This document shows, piece after piece, positions 17,225-27,216 of a stretch of DNA of 64,000 nt (within the stretch, counting starts at the first letter, position 1; each line of letters opens with the position of its first letter). The DNA is taken from the NCBI RefSeq assembly GCF_001038505.1, contig NZ_LDPY01000001.1:2666001-2730000 (forward strand), given 5' to 3'. The notes beneath the pieces were generated by a model, which was not told the origin of the DNA, ran no database searches, and saw nothing but the letters and a program-made list of their open reading frames with translations. A program made the translations under genes and the position numbers. Source of the DNA: Puniceibacterium sp. IMCC21224 (lineage in GTDB: Bacteria > Pseudomonadota > Alphaproteobacteria > Rhodobacterales > Rhodobacteraceae).

Positions 17225-18421
17225 CTATTGCATCAGGTCGGCCCGCGCCTCAGCCAGTCCGGCCAGAACCGCTCGTGCTGCGCGTTCGCCCGGTGGCGGT
17301 CCACCAAGCCCCAGTCGATCCATTGTCAGCGCCATCGCCTGTGTCTGCGCATCAGGTGCCCTCAGCAGATCCAGCAATGCGTATGAGATCGGCTCAGGCC
17401 GACATTTTTCGCCGATGAATTCCGGCACCGCTTGCGTCCCGCTCACCAAATTGACCAGCGTCACCGATGATACCTTCAGCAGCCGCCCGATAATCTGACG
17501 GCTCAGCCAGTTCATGTCATAGGCGACAACCATTGGCGTTGCCGCCGCGGCCAGTTCCAGCGACACGGTGCCCGACGCCGCCAATGCCAAATCAGCAGCG
17601 GCAAAGGCTGCGCGTTTTTCCTGAAGGCCAGCCGCCTTGGCCCCTGCTCCGCCGCCCCCCTCACGCGGATCGAGTACAAGCGGCTGAACCGGCCAATCCG
17701 CCACCAGCGTCTGCACCAATCCGGCCACCGGCGCCGCCGCAGGCAGAACGAAACGCAGATCGGGCCGCTGCTGCGCCACCCGCCCCAACGCCGCGCCAAA
17801 GACTGGCGCCAGCCGCGTCACCTCGGATCTGCGCGACCCGGGCAACACCAACACCATCGGCGCCTCACCCAGCCCATGCATCCGCCGGAACTGCGCCACA
17901 TCCACTGCGCTCGCTTGCGGATCAGTCACCACAGGATGACCGACAAAGTCGCAGCGCATCCCCGCGGCCTCCATATACGGCGGCTCGAACGGGAAAAGCG
18001 CCAGCACCTGATCCACATGCGCTGCCATCTTTTTCGCCCGCCCTGGACGCCAGGCCCACACCGTGGGTGCCACGTAATGGACAACCCTGATATCGCTGGC
18101 GGCTTTGACCAGCCGGGCGACACGCAGGCAAAATTCCGGCAGGTCGATGGTGATCAGCACGTCCGGCTGTGCGGCAATCACCGCATCGGCAGTCTGCCGA
18201 ATTCGACGTTTGAGCGCGCGATATTGCGACAGGATCTCTGAAATTCCCATGACCGAGATTTCGTCAATCGGAAAAAGGCTATCAAGCCCCTCGTCGATCA
18301 TCCGTGGCCCGCCGATGCCACTGAAATCGACGTTGCCCGGCGCACACTTCCGCAAGCCCTGCATCAGCGCCGCACCCAGCTTGTCGCCCGACGGCTCACC
18401 CGCGAGAACAAAGACCCGCAT
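17225..18421 (-). CDS. lpxB: Lipid-A-disaccharide synthase
   Basis: A 398-residue GT-B glycosyltransferase of family GT19. It joins UDP-2,3-diacylglucosamine to lipid X to form the tetra-acyl disaccharide of lipid A at the inner membrane. The N-terminal signature is VFVLAGEPSGDKLGAALM (GEPSGD at 8-13), followed by FSGIGGPRM, the family nucleotide-binding VLPGSRRSEV and the C-terminal ASGTVSLELA. ATG 18421 overlaps the lpxI stop as TGATG, which fixes the start. It is last gene of the envelope operon. Confidence 0.96.
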   Translation of the reverse strand: MRVFVLAGEPSGDKLGAALMQGLRKCAPGNVDFSGIGGPRMIDEGLDSLFPIDEISVMGISEILSQYRALKRRIRQTADAVIAAQPDVLITIDLPEFCLRVARLVKAASDIRVVHYVAPTVWAWRPGRAKKMAAHVDQVLALFPFEPPYMEAAGMRCDFVGHPVVTDPQASAVDVAQFRRMHGLGEAPMVLVLPGSRRSEVTRLAPVFGAALGRVAQQRPDLRFVLPAAAPVAGLVQTLVADWPVQPLVLDPREGGGGAGAKAAGLQEKRAAFAAADLALAASGTVSLELAAAATPMVVAYDMNWLSRQIIGRLLKVSSVTLVNLVSGTQAVPEFIGEKCRPEPISYALLDLLRAPDAQTQAMALTMDRLGLGGPPPGERAARAVLAGLAEARADLMQ

Positions 18422-19218
18422 CAGCCTGCCACCCCGCGTGACCATAGGAACAGCCCGGCGGCATCTACATCCTGCAGCACCCGTGCGCGATCCAGCACGA
18501 TCACGCCGCCCGCTTCGATCACGATGCCCGCCAGCCCAGCCCGCGCAACCGCAGCGACCGTAGCCGGGCCGATGGTCGGTAGATCGGCGCGGCGATCCTG
18601 ACCGGGCTTTGGCGCCTTGAACAGAATCCCGCGCGGTGCGCCATCTGCGTCCGGCAGATCCCCCAGCATCGCATCAGTGCCGCGATCATCCTCTGATTTC
18701 ACAACCTGCCCTGCGACAATCACGCTGGCCTGCCCCAGATCGGCGCGCCCCATCTGCTTCAGCGCGGCGACACCAACCAGCGCATCCATCTCTGACTCGA
18801 TCGAGAGAGAGGTTAACGACGGCACACCCGCCGCCATCAGCAGATCCGGCGCAGCCTGATGCGCGGCCAGAACCCCCAGCCCCGCATGTTCAAACAGCGT
18901 AATGACCGCGCGCAGCGCTCCGTCGTCGCCCGCCTGCAACGCCGTGTATAGGACCGGCAGCAATGGCTTGGTCAGATTGTCAACCCGCGCCAGATCAATC
19001 TCGGGCCTGCGAATAGATCCGCAGAGGCACACTTGGGTCACCGCGCGTGCGCGCAATTCGGCGAACAGACTGCCCAATGTCTCGATCCGAAAGGTGATAT
19101 CCGCGACCAGTCGATCAGGAGCAAATCCCTCGAACCCGCAGATCAGCGGCGGCACGTCCTGCGCCCCGGCCACGGCGGCCGGCAAGGCGCCGCGCCCTGC
19201 GATCAGCGCCAGCACCAC
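18421..19218 (-). CDS. lpxI: UDP-2,3-diacylglucosamine pyrophosphatase LpxI
   Basis: A 265-residue LpxI (formerly DUF1009), which hydrolyses UDP-2,3-diacylglucosamine to lipid X and UMP. It is the functional substitute for LpxH in many alphaproteobacteria. Conserved segments are the N-terminal ALIAGRGALP, the central GQVVKSEDDRGTDAML and the C-terminal LFKAPKPGQDRRADLPTIGP. The start is one of two adjacent GTG codons right after the lpxA stop. Its position between lpxA and lpxB is the usual one for LpxI. Confidence 0.94.
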   Translation of the reverse strand: MVLALIAGRGALPAAVAGAQDVPPLICGFEGFAPDRLVADITFRIETLGSLFAELRARAVTQVCLCGSIRRPEIDLARVDNLTKPLLPVLYTALQAGDDGALRAVITLFEHAGLGVLAAHQAAPDLLMAAGVPSLTSLSIESEMDALVGVAALKQMGRADLGQASVIVAGQVVKSEDDRGTDAMLGDLPDADGAPRGILFKAPKPGQDRRADLPTIGPATVAAVARAGLAGIVIEAGGVIVLDRARVLQDVDAAGLFLWSRGVAG

Positions 19219-19219
19219 C

Positions 19220-20005
19220 TCAGCCCGGCGTCAGGAAATGCCGGTCGGTGTCGGCCATGATAAAGGCTACGATTTCACGCACATAATCGCTCTGGGTTTC
19301 GTCGCCCAACCGTCGGGCACGTTCCTGAAACGACCCGTCGCCCTGTGCCAGCATCTGGAACGCAGCGCGCAGGGCGGTGATGTCGGCACGGCTGACGCCC
19401 TTGCGCTTGAGCCCGACAAGGTTCAGCCCGTCCAGCACACCGCGCGGCGCCTGCACGAGGCCGTAGGGGATCACATCATTGGTCACCATTGTGACAGCGC
19501 CGATGATTGCACCGCGTCCAATCCGCACCCATTGATGGACCCCTGAAAGGCCGCCGACGATCACGTCATCTTCGATGATGCAGTGCCCGGCCAGCGCGAC
19601 GGAATTCACCAGAATGACGCGGTTGCCGATCTGTACGTCGTGCGCCACATGACACCCGGCCATGAACAGCCCGTCGTCGCCCACCTTGGTCAGTCCACCA
19701 CCAGCGCCGGTACCCGCATGCATAGTCACATGCTCGCGGATGCGGTTGCGCGCGCCAATCTCAAGCCGGGTCTTTTCGCCCTGAAATTTAAGATCCTGTG
19801 GCACCTCACCGATCACGGCAAAGGAATAAATCGTGCAGCCGTCACCAATTGATGTTTCACCCGTCACCACCACATGACTTTTGAGTGTCACATTCGCACC
19901 CAGACGGACCTCGGGGCCGATGTGGCAGAACGGACCAACCTCGCACCCCTCACCGATCACCGCTCCGGGTTCGATCACCGCGCTAGGATGGATGCCCATA
20001 CTCAT
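19220..20005 (-). CDS. lpxA: Acyl-ACP--UDP-N-acetylglucosamine O-acyltransferase
   Basis: A 261-residue left-handed beta-helix acyltransferase that starts lipid A synthesis by transferring 3-hydroxyacyl groups to UDP-GlcNAc. Hexapeptide repeats fill about residues 1-190 ([16 protein letters not shown] and so on). The catalytic His is His122 in GCHVAHD, corresponding to His125 of E. coli LpxA. The C-terminal helical domain follows ([16 protein letters not shown]). It overlaps fabZ by 4 bases and lpxI follows immediately. Confidence 0.97.
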   Translation of the reverse strand: MSMGIHPSAVIEPGAVIGEGCEVGPFCHIGPEVRLGANVTLKSHVVVTGETSIGDGCTIYSFAVIGEVPQDLKFQGEKTRLEIGARNRIREHVTMHAGTGAGGGLTKVGDDGLFMAGCHVAHDVQIGNRVILVNSVALAGHCIIEDDVIVGGLSGVHQWVRIGRGAIIGAVTMVTNDVIPYGLVQAPRGVLDGLNLVGLKRKGVSRADITALRAAFQMLAQGDGSFQERARRLGDETQSDYVREIVAFIMADTDRHFLTPG

Positions 20006-20463
20006 TTCGGCAGGTCCATCATGGCGGTGAACTCGGCCTCGGCGGCCATCTCACCCTCAACCGTGGCGACGCCTTTAAAGCGCCAGACCTTGCCGCCCGC
20101 CTTGCCGCGCAGCGTTGTCAGCTGCATCCGCAGCTGGTCGCCGGGCACCACTTTGCGGCGGAATTTGCAATTGTCGATCGCCATGAAATATATCAGCATT
20201 TCCTTGTCAGCCAGATCCAGCGCGACCCCCACCATCACAGCCGAAGTCTGAGCCATCGCCTCGACAATGGTGACTCCGGGCATGATCGGAGTCCCGGGGA
20301 AGTGGCCCTGAAAGTGCGGCTCGTTCATCGATACGTTCTTGATCCCGGTGGCCGAGGCCGTACCGTCGATGTCGATCACGCGGTCCACCAGAAGGAACGG
20401 ATAGCGATGCGGCAGGATTCGCTGGATCAGCTGAATGTCGGCGCTTTGAAGTGTCTCAGTCAT
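20002..20463 (-). CDS. fabZ: 3-hydroxyacyl-ACP dehydratase FabZ
   Basis: A 153-residue hot-dog-fold dehydratase of type II fatty acid synthesis that removes water from 3-hydroxyacyl-ACP. The catalytic pair His54 (HFQGHFPG) and Glu68 (VTIVEAMAQ) is intact. The start at 20463 (MTETLQ) has AAGGAAC upstream and matches the usual FabZ length; the longer frame to 20628 overlaps ompH. Co-transcription with lpxA balances the supply of 3-hydroxyacyl-ACP between membrane phospholipid and lipid A. Confidence 0.97.
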   Translation of the reverse strand: MTETLQSADIQLIQRILPHRYPFLLVDRVIDIDGTASATGIKNVSMNEPHFQGHFPGTPIMPGVTIVEAMAQTSAVMVGVALDLADKEMLIYFMAIDNCKFRRKVVPGDQLRMQLTTLRGKAGGKVWRFKGVATVEGEMAAEAEFTAMMDLPK

Positions 20464-20524
20464 GCGAGTTCCTTTGCAAGTCTTGCGCTCTGCGTAACAA
20501 TCCCGGCCCGCAGGGGCAAGCGCG

Positions 20525-21142
20525 TCAGGGCTGAGCCGGCTGTACGGGTGATGTGCCCGGCTGCTGGCTGTCGGGTGTCTGGTCACTTCCGTCCCCGATG
20601 GCAGAGTCGATCCGGGCAATGGCGTCATCGGTCACGTCAATCACATCTGCGCTGATAAACACCAGCCGCCGTTCGACAATCAGAGCAGCGCCGGTTTCAC
20701 GCATAATCGCCTCGATCACCGGCTGCGCGGTGGATAGGAATTCGCGCCGCGCCTCTTCCAGTTTTGTGCCAAGGCTGCGCGCCCGCTCGTCCTGTTCGCC
20801 GCGCAGCCGCTGCACTTTTTCGTCAAACGCATCCGCCAGTTCGCGAAACCGCGTGGGTTCCAGACGGTCGCGACGGTCAGTCAGCGATTGCTCCTCGGCC
20901 ACCAGCGCTGCGGCGATCCGGTCATTTTCGGCGGTGATCACGGCACGTTCCGCCGCCAGTTCACGGTCGATCCGTTTGCCAAACGCACTTTCGGCGAATA
21001 GGCGATCCGGCTCAATGGTCAGGATCGGACTTTGCACGCGCCCCTCGACCACCCCTCGCGACAGCGCCTCCTGGGCGACGGCGGGCATCCCACCTGTCAA
21101 TCCCAGCAGCAGCAAACACAAGGCTGCGCACCGCGCCAGCAT
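20525..21142 (-). CDS. OmpH/Skp-family periplasmic chaperone
   Basis: A 205-residue protein with a signal peptide (cut near residue 23, PAVAQ). A largely helical body contains the Skp pattern [18 protein letters not shown] near residue 40, and a charged coiled-coil region spans about 60-140. The tail is Gln/Pro/Ser-rich and variable. Skp holds unfolded outer-membrane proteins for BamA, whose gene ends two bases upstream. The sequence is divergent from enterobacterial Skp, so the chaperone role is inferred from family and position. fabZ follows; there is no lpxD between them. Confidence 0.88.
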   Translation of the reverse strand: MLARCAALCLLLLGLTGGMPAVAQEALSRGVVEGRVQSPILTIEPDRLFAESAFGKRIDRELAAERAVITAENDRIAAALVAEEQSLTDRRDRLEPTRFRELADAFDEKVQRLRGEQDERARSLGTKLEEARREFLSTAQPVIEAIMRETGAALIVERRLVFISADVIDVTDDAIARIDSAIGDGSDQTPDSQQPGTSPVQPAQP

Positions 21143-21144
21143 CG

Positions 21145-23496
21145 TCAGAACTGGGTCGAAACGGTCAATTCAAAGCTCTGCGGCTTGTCGTGCTTTTCCT
21201 TGACCAACGCCTCGGAAAAGTTGAACCGCAGTGGTCCGATTGCCGTGTCCCAAAACAGCGAGAAACCGATGACGTGCCGCGCCGAGAAATCTTCGTAAAG
21301 GACATTGGAGTTGGTATTATCCAGCCCCCAGAGCGACCCGACGTCATAGAACACGCCTCCTGAGATGCCGTATTCCTCTGGCAGACCCAGCGGGAATTCC
21401 GCCTCGAACCGTGCGACGGCAAACAGGTTGCCCCCAAGCGCGTCATCAATATCGCCCGGACCGTATTCGCGCGGGCCGATGCCACCATATTCAAACCCGC
21501 GCATCACCGACGTCCCCATAAAGAAACGGTCGGTCACGCGGCTTTTGCCCTGGCTGTAGTTCAGCGCGCCAGCCTCAAGCGTGGCGCGGATCGTCACTTC
21601 TTCGTTCCAGATCAGCTTTTGCGCCACGGCACGCACGTTTGTCTTGATAAAGGTCGTGTCACCACCCAGGCCGCCGAAATCCTGACCGAATTCCAACAGC
21701 ACCCCAGCATTGGGATCAAGCCCGGTCCGCCGCGTGTCATAGCTGTAGGTATATCCGACCGAACTGTCCCAGACCTGCCCCAGCGCGGCCTCTGCTGTCA
21801 CCAGCGCGCCAATATCGCTGCTGGGATTGCTGATTTCCGAAAATTTGGCGCTGTAGCGCACGGACAATTCGGAATTTTCGGCCAGCGGAAAGGTCAGAGA
21901 CGGGCTGAAACGACCGATCGCAGTGTCATATTCGGCGTTATCCTGATCAGTCTCTTCGTAGCTGAGACCGATACCCAGTTTCAGATCACGCCCCAGAACC
22001 GCTGGCTCGGAGAATGTGAACGTATAGCTGCGGTTGTCGGTGCCGGTGTTGAACCCCAGGCTGAGCCCCTGCCCCCGACCAAGGAAATTGCGTTCGCGAA
22101 ATTCGATTGCCAGGCCAAAGCCGCTGGAACTGGAGTAAGACCCGCCAAAGCTGAGCGAGCCGGTCGACTGCTCTTCGACATTCACGTCAACAATGACCTG
22201 TTGCGGGCTGGATCCTTCGCGGGCCTCGACCTCGGCATTGGAAAAGAACCCAAGCGCGCGGATGCGTTCTGCGCTTTCACGAATCTCGCGTGGGTTAAAC
22301 GGGTCGCCCTCAACCACCTTGAACTGTCGCCGGATGACCCGGTCCAGTGTCGTGGTGTTGCCCTCAATATCAATACGCTCGACAAAGATGCGCGGGCCGC
22401 GGGTCAGCAGGAATTCGACATCCAGCGTCAGATCACGGTCATTGCGGGTCACACGCGGTTCAACCCGCACAAAGCTTAGCCCCTTGCGGATTGCCAGCCG
22501 CTCCAGGCGCGCAATCTCATTGTCGACCTGATTGGGGGAATAAACCACACCCGAGCGCAGTTTCAGCGCGTCCTGAAACGCGTCAACATCCACCTCTGAC
22601 AGGTCAGACGAAACTGTCACCTCGCCAAAGTCGAACTGCTGCCCCTCTTCGACGCTGAAACTGACAAAATATCCGTTCCGCTCTTGCGCCAGTTCGGCAT
22701 TCACACCAGTGATGCGGAAATCGACATAGCCGCGCGACGAATAGAAATCCTGCAACACCTGCTGGTCGAACTGCAGCCGATCCTCGATAAAGGTGTCGCT
22801 GCCGATCACTGCGCGAAAAATGCCGGCCTGTTTGGTTTCCAACACGCGGCGCAGACGCCGGTCGGAATAGGCCTGATTGCCGACAAAGGCGATACGCTCA
22901 ACCTCGGTCACGCCACCTTCAAACACCTCGAACACCAGGTCGACGCGGTTGTCGGACCGCCGGATCACCTTGGGCTGGACCCGCGCTGCGATCCGTCCGG
23001 CCTGAACATAGGCCTGCGTAATCATTGCGGCATCGGCTTCTGCCTGGCTGGGGTTGAATACCTTGCGCGACTGGCTCTGAACAACCTGAGTCAGATCCTC
23101 GTCTTTGATCCGGTTGTTGCCTTCAAAGCTGATTGTGTTGATCGTCGGGAACTCAACCACCTTGATCACAAGGCGGCTGCCCTCTGGCACGATGTCGACC
23201 GTCTCAAACAGACCCGAGGCAAAGATTCGCTGATAGGCGTCATTCAATTGTGCCGCAGACACCGTTTGGCCCCGACCGATTCCGGCATAGCTCAGGATGG
23301 TTCCCGGCTCGATGCGCTGATTGCCTTCGATCGTGACGTCGGTGAAATTATAATCCTGCGCCCCGGCGATATGCGGCAGCGCGGTCAAACCCATTGAAAT
23401 GGAAAGAACAAACACCGAAGCGCCGTGGCGCAACCTGCGCCCTGTGCCTGTGCGGCGCGCTGCGCCTGCAAAAGTCGTGTCGGTCATGCCGCCCAT
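21145..23496 (-). CDS. bamA: Outer membrane protein assembly factor BamA
   Basis: A 783-residue Omp85 protein with a signal peptide cut near AGAQ at about residue 47. POTRA domains span about residues 48-420 (first segment FTDVTIEGNQRIEPGTILSY), followed by a 16-strand barrel. The barrel contains the substrate-loop motif as MRGFEYGGIGPRE (family VRGF) and ends in FELTVSTQF, with the terminal aromatic residue of an outer-membrane barrel. It inserts beta-barrel proteins into the outer membrane. The start may be ATG 23496 or the Met three codons later. It follows rseP after a 398-base gap containing a tiny membrane protein gene. Confidence 0.97.
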   Translation of the reverse strand: MGGMTDTTFAGAARRTGTGRRLRHGASVFVLSISMGLTALPHIAGAQDYNFTDVTIEGNQRIEPGTILSYAGIGRGQTVSAAQLNDAYQRIFASGLFETVDIVPEGSRLVIKVVEFPTINTISFEGNNRIKDEDLTQVVQSQSRKVFNPSQAEADAAMITQAYVQAGRIAARVQPKVIRRSDNRVDLVFEVFEGGVTEVERIAFVGNQAYSDRRLRRVLETKQAGIFRAVIGSDTFIEDRLQFDQQVLQDFYSSRGYVDFRITGVNAELAQERNGYFVSFSVEEGQQFDFGEVTVSSDLSEVDVDAFQDALKLRSGVVYSPNQVDNEIARLERLAIRKGLSFVRVEPRVTRNDRDLTLDVEFLLTRGPRIFVERIDIEGNTTTLDRVIRRQFKVVEGDPFNPREIRESAERIRALGFFSNAEVEAREGSSPQQVIVDVNVEEQSTGSLSFGGSYSSSSGFGLAIEFRERNFLGRGQGLSLGFNTGTDNRSYTFTFSEPAVLGRDLKLGIGLSYEETDQDNAEYDTAIGRFSPSLTFPLAENSELSVRYSAKFSEISNPSSDIGALVTAEAALGQVWDSSVGYTYSYDTRRTGLDPNAGVLLEFGQDFGGLGGDTTFIKTNVRAVAQKLIWNEEVTIRATLEAGALNYSQGKSRVTDRFFMGTSVMRGFEYGGIGPREYGPGDIDDALGGNLFAVARFEAEFPLGLPEEYGISGGVFYDVGSLWGLDNTNSNVLYEDFSARHVIGFSLFWDTAIGPLRFNFSEALVKEKHDKPQSFELTVSTQF

Positions 23497-23612
23497 TCCA
23501 ATCTTTCAGCTCTCGTAAGTTGTGAGTACCGAGATTGGAGGGTCTTGTCAAAAGCCTATAGCGTGTCTTTTTGATTGCCGAACCCTATATCTGGTGCGAA
23601 TCCGCCACAACC

Positions 23613-23738
23613 TTACAAGGTGCCGATAAAGGCCCCAAAGAACAGCGCGAAGATGATGGTACAGACATATAGCAGGCGGTCCCAGTTCAGGTTCACCAAA
23701 AGGCTAAGGCTGCGGTATCCGGTCTGAATCGTTTGCAT
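23613..23738 (-). CDS. Small single-pass membrane protein, 41 residues
   Basis: The frame from ATG 23738 to TAA 23613 gives a 41-residue protein starting MQTIQTGYRSLSLLVNLNWD. One clear hydrophobic helix, about residues 21-40, follows a polar N-terminus that holds two basic residues (Arg9 and Arg21). It sits in the gap between rseP and bamA in the operon direction. The spacing, the amphipathic-then-hydrophobic layout and the lack of any competing frame support a real gene, but the ribosome site is only AGGACC-like. I do not recognise a function. It could associate with the RseP or Bam machinery, which is speculation. Confidence 0.6.
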   Translation of the reverse strand: MQTIQTGYRSLSLLVNLNWDRLLYVCTIIFALFFGAFIGTL

Positions 23739-23894
23739 GGCGTCACTCTGGTCCTATTTTGACGCCTGAATGTTTACGGGCCAATTGTGGCCGGATTTGG
23801 GCGCTATTGCGGTAAACCCCGCCCTGAACAGCGACCATCACAGTTGATTCTAAAGCCTGCAGGCGCTGAACAGTCAGCGCCTGCCCCACCCCGA

Positions 23895-25238
23895 TTACGG
23901 GCAGAAGATATCATTCGACAGCGCAAACACCATCAGGCTCAGAACCAGGGTCAGGCCGATTGACATCAGAACCTTGAGTGCGCGGTCACTAGGCGGCCGA
24001 CCGCGCACGGCCTCGTAGGCGAAAAAACACAAATGCCCACCGTCCAGAACAGGCACAGGAAACAAGTTCAGCATACCCACCGCCGTGCTAAGCACCGCAA
24101 TGAAAGTGATAAAGCTGGTGGTCCCCGCACTGGCCATCGCACCCGACGTTTCGGCGATACCCAGCGGCCCAGACAGGTTGCACGTGCTGATCGCCCCCGT
24201 CACCATATGCCACAGGCCCGACAGCGATCCCTGAACGATCTGCCAGGTACGGGCGACACCTGCGGTGACCGCTTCCCAGACCCCGGGCGTTGTGGTTGCC
24301 GGTTCAAAGAACATGCCGCCCGCCACGCCGATCCGGTAGACGGTCTGGAACGAATTGTCTGGCTGCGGCTCGTCCGTGCGGCGCGGCGCCAATGTCATGT
24401 CCAGCACATCACCATCACGCCACACCTCAAGCGCGAGCGGCACCCCTTCCGAGGCTTCGACCGCCTCTTTCAGTTGGTCAAAGGCATAAACCTCGGCGCC
24501 ATTGATGCGCAGAATCACGTCATCTGCCTGCATCCCGCTATCGCTGGCGGCCGAACGTGGCACCACCTGGCTGACCAGCGGCGGAAAGACATATGGACCG
24601 GTCACGTCGCGACGCGCATCACCGCGCTGGACGGTATAGGTCAGTTCGGGCTGGCGCGGCAGATTGCGCAAGAAGCTGTCAAAGGCGACCGCATCGTCAA
24701 ACGCCGGTGGCGACACGCCCTCGATCGCGACCAGCGTATCGCCAGGTTGCAATTCCTGCACCACCGGAAGCGGGCGCAACTCGCCCACTGTCAGCGGCTC
24801 GGAGACGACCCCACGCGCAAGGAAAATACCGGAAAACAGCACAATCGACATGGCAAAGTTAAAGGCGGGGCCTGCCGCAACTGTCGCCGCCCGCGCCCAG
24901 AGCGGAGCGCCGTTCATTGTGCTCCGCCTCTCGGTTTCGGTCAGGCGCGACATGGCCGCCGCGTCCTTACCACCCGAGGCGTTGTCGTCACCCTTGAATT
25001 TCACGTATCCGCCAAAGGGCAGCAGCGCGAACTGCCAGCGCGTGCCGCGCTTGTCCACCCGCGAAAACAGCACCGGCCCAAAGCCTAGCGAAAACACATC
25101 CGCGTCAATGCCCGACCAGCGCCCAACAATGTAGTGACCATATTCATGGATCGCCACGATCACCGAAAGCGCCACCACAAAGGCAAGCAAGGTCCAGATG
25201 AATCCGCCGAACTGCGGGATCAGGGTGGTCATATCCAA
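23895..25238 (-). CDS. rseP: Site-2 intramembrane zinc metalloprotease RseP
   Basis: A 447-residue intramembrane protease. The zinc-binding HEYGH is at residues 31-35 in the first helix, and the second ligand motif is VPVLDGG (Asp at about 399) near the C-terminus. Two tandem PDZ domains lie in the periplasmic part (about 130-290; SGMQADDVILRINGAEV is the second). RseP proteins cut anti-sigma factors and leftover signal peptides. The position after dxr and before bamA is the conserved alphaproteobacterial arrangement. Confidence 0.96.
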   Translation of the reverse strand: MDMTTLIPQFGGFIWTLLAFVVALSVIVAIHEYGHYIVGRWSGIDADVFSLGFGPVLFSRVDKRGTRWQFALLPFGGYVKFKGDDNASGGKDAAAMSRLTETERRSTMNGAPLWARAATVAAGPAFNFAMSIVLFSGIFLARGVVSEPLTVGELRPLPVVQELQPGDTLVAIEGVSPPAFDDAVAFDSFLRNLPRQPELTYTVQRGDARRDVTGPYVFPPLVSQVVPRSAASDSGMQADDVILRINGAEVYAFDQLKEAVEASEGVPLALEVWRDGDVLDMTLAPRRTDEPQPDNSFQTVYRIGVAGGMFFEPATTTPGVWEAVTAGVARTWQIVQGSLSGLWHMVTGAISTCNLSGPLGIAETSGAMASAGTTSFITFIAVLSTAVGMLNLFPVPVLDGGHLCFFAYEAVRGRPPSDRALKVLMSIGLTLVLSLMVFALSNDIFCP

Positions 25239-25249
25239 GTGTTCTGCCC

Positions 25250-26416
25250 TTATGTCTGTCGTATTATTTCGTCAGCGGTCATCCGTCCCAGATGGTCCGC
25301 ATGGCGCACGTTATCAAGGGAAATCTCGGCATCAATGTGTCCCTGACTGGCCGAAACCCTGTTCAGGGTCGCCTCGACCACCTCGGCCATCTGCATAAAG
25401 CCGATGCGCCCGTCGATAAAGTGATCCAGCGCCCGTTCCTTGGCGGCGTTGAAGACAGCACCGGCAAGGCCCCCCGCCTGCATCACGTCGCGCGCCAACC
25501 GTAACGCCGGCCAGCGTTCCTCGTCCGGGGCGCGAAACGTCAGCGCGCCGATGCGCACCAGATCCAGCCGCTCTACCGGAAGGTTGCGCCGATCCGGATA
25601 ATGCAATGCATAGCCGATGGCATGGCGCATGTCGCTGGGGCCGATATGGGCCATCATGCCGCCGTCGCAGAAACCAACCAGCGCATGGACTAACGATTCG
25701 GGATGCACCACTGCTTCGATCCGGAACGGGTCTATCTGAAAGAACTCTTTTGTTTCAATAAGTTCCAGTGCCTTGTTGAACATAGAGGCGGAATCTATGG
25801 TGATCCGTTGCCCCATATCCCAATTCGGATGTGTCGCGGCCTGCGCCGGGGTGGCGCCGCGCAGCCGCTCAAGTGGCCAATCCCGAAACGCACCACCGCT
25901 GGCCGTTAGAATGACGCGCTCTACCGTCTCGATCCGTTCGCCCACAAGTGCCTGAAACACTGCGGAATGTTCGCTGTCGACCGGCAGCACGGCGGCGCCA
26001 TGTGCCCGCGCCGTTGCCATCACCAGCGGCCCCGCACAAACAAGGCTTTCCTTGTTCGCAAGCGCCAGATCCGCGCCCTGCTGCAAAGCCCGCAAACCGG
26101 GTTCCAGCCCAGCCGCGCCAACAATGGCGGACATCACCCAGTCCGTCGGTAGACTGGCCGCCTCATTCAGCGCCGTTTCACCCGCAGCCGCCGCGACCCC
26201 GCTGCTTGCAAGCGCATCACGCAAATCTTTCAGCAAACTGTCCTGAGCCGTAACTGCGACCTGCGCCCGCAGGCGGATCGCATCAGCCGCAAGCTGTGCA
26301 ATATTGCCCGAGCCAGTCAACGCTACCACATCATACGCGCCAGGGTCGCGGGCAATCAGATCAATCGTGTTCTGGCCAATAGATCCTGTCGCGCCAAAGA
26401 TGGACACACGTTTCAT
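25250..26416 (-). CDS. dxr: 1-deoxy-D-xylulose 5-phosphate reductoisomerase
   Basis: A 388-residue enzyme converting DXP to 2-C-methyl-D-erythritol 4-phosphate with NADPH, the committed step of the non-mevalonate isoprenoid pathway. The NADPH fingerprint GATGSIGQNT is at 8-17. The metal and substrate segments are VDSEHSAVFQ, LTASGGAFRD and the flexible-loop region PNWDMGQRITIDSASMFNK. ATG 26416 overlaps the cdsA stop by 4 bases. It supplies isopentenyl units for UppS in the same operon. Confidence 0.97.
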   Translation of the reverse strand: MKRVSIFGATGSIGQNTIDLIARDPGAYDVVALTGSGNIAQLAADAIRLRAQVAVTAQDSLLKDLRDALASSGVAAAAGETALNEAASLPTDWVMSAIVGAAGLEPGLRALQQGADLALANKESLVCAGPLVMATARAHGAAVLPVDSEHSAVFQALVGERIETVERVILTASGGAFRDWPLERLRGATPAQAATHPNWDMGQRITIDSASMFNKALELIETKEFFQIDPFRIEAVVHPESLVHALVGFCDGGMMAHIGPSDMRHAIGYALHYPDRRNLPVERLDLVRIGALTFRAPDEERWPALRLARDVMQAGGLAGAVFNAAKERALDHFIDGRIGFMQMAEVVEATLNRVSASQGHIDAEISLDNVRHADHLGRMTADEIIRQT

Positions 26417-27204
26417 GGTGCGGCCGTGGGCAATCCGGCCAACTGCCCGACGATAACGATGAACAGCGCTGCCCCCAACATCCCGTCAAAACGATCCAGC
26501 AGACCGCCATGACCCGGTATCAAATGCGAGCTGTCCTTGGCTCCGCTGCGCCGCTTGATCGCGCTTTCAGAAATATCGCCAATCTGACTCGCCATCGCGA
26601 CGGCAATGCTGATGCCCATCAACCCGCTACCCGCACTGGTCGCAGCCGCAAATGCCAGACCGACGCCCGCCGCCCCAATCCAGCCAGCCACAGTACCGGA
26701 CCAGGTCTTTTTCGGGCTGACGCGCGGCCAGAACTTGGGCCCTCCTAGAATGCGACCGGCGAAATAGCCTGCGATATCAGTAACAACAACGACCATAACC
26801 AACCAAAACATCCAGATCAGTCCGAAATCGTCGCGCAGTGCCATCATGCCGTATCCGGCCAACAGGATCACAGCGGTGTAGACCGCATAGGTCACACCGC
26901 CTTGCTCCATCCGGCCCAGCCCCGCCATCGACGGCACCAGCAGCAGCGGCAGCGCAAAGGAAATCGGCATCTCGATCGCCAGCATCAGCGCCGAACCCGC
27001 AATCACGGCCAATACCAGCGCGCTACGATTGCGCCGGTCATCAAGCATGCTGACCAGTTCCCACACCATCACGCCCGAGCAGGCCGCAATCAGCAGATGA
27101 AACCACAGCCCCCCCAGCCAGACACCAAGCATCCCCACGGCAACCATGACAACACCAGAAATAACTCTGGGCAGCAGATCGTTGAATTTTCCAGACAGGA
27201 TCAT
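26413..27204 (-). CDS. cdsA: Phosphatidate cytidylyltransferase
   Basis: A 263-residue polytopic membrane enzyme making CDP-diacylglycerol from phosphatidic acid and CTP, the branch point for phospholipid synthesis. The CdsA signature near the C-terminus is clear: SAIKRRSGAKDSSHLIPGHG followed by GLLDRFDG (about residues 205-241). There are about 7-8 hydrophobic helices. It lies 12 bases downstream of uppS and overlaps dxr. Confidence 0.95.
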   Translation of the reverse strand: MILSGKFNDLLPRVISGVVMVAVGMLGVWLGGLWFHLLIAACSGVMVWELVSMLDDRRNRSALVLAVIAGSALMLAIEMPISFALPLLLVPSMAGLGRMEQGGVTYAVYTAVILLAGYGMMALRDDFGLIWMFWLVMVVVVTDIAGYFAGRILGGPKFWPRVSPKKTWSGTVAGWIGAAGVGLAFAAATSAGSGLMGISIAVAMASQIGDISESAIKRRSGAKDSSHLIPGHGGLLDRFDGMLGAALFIVIVGQLAGLPTAAP

Positions 27205-27216
27205 TGCCTCCCCCGA

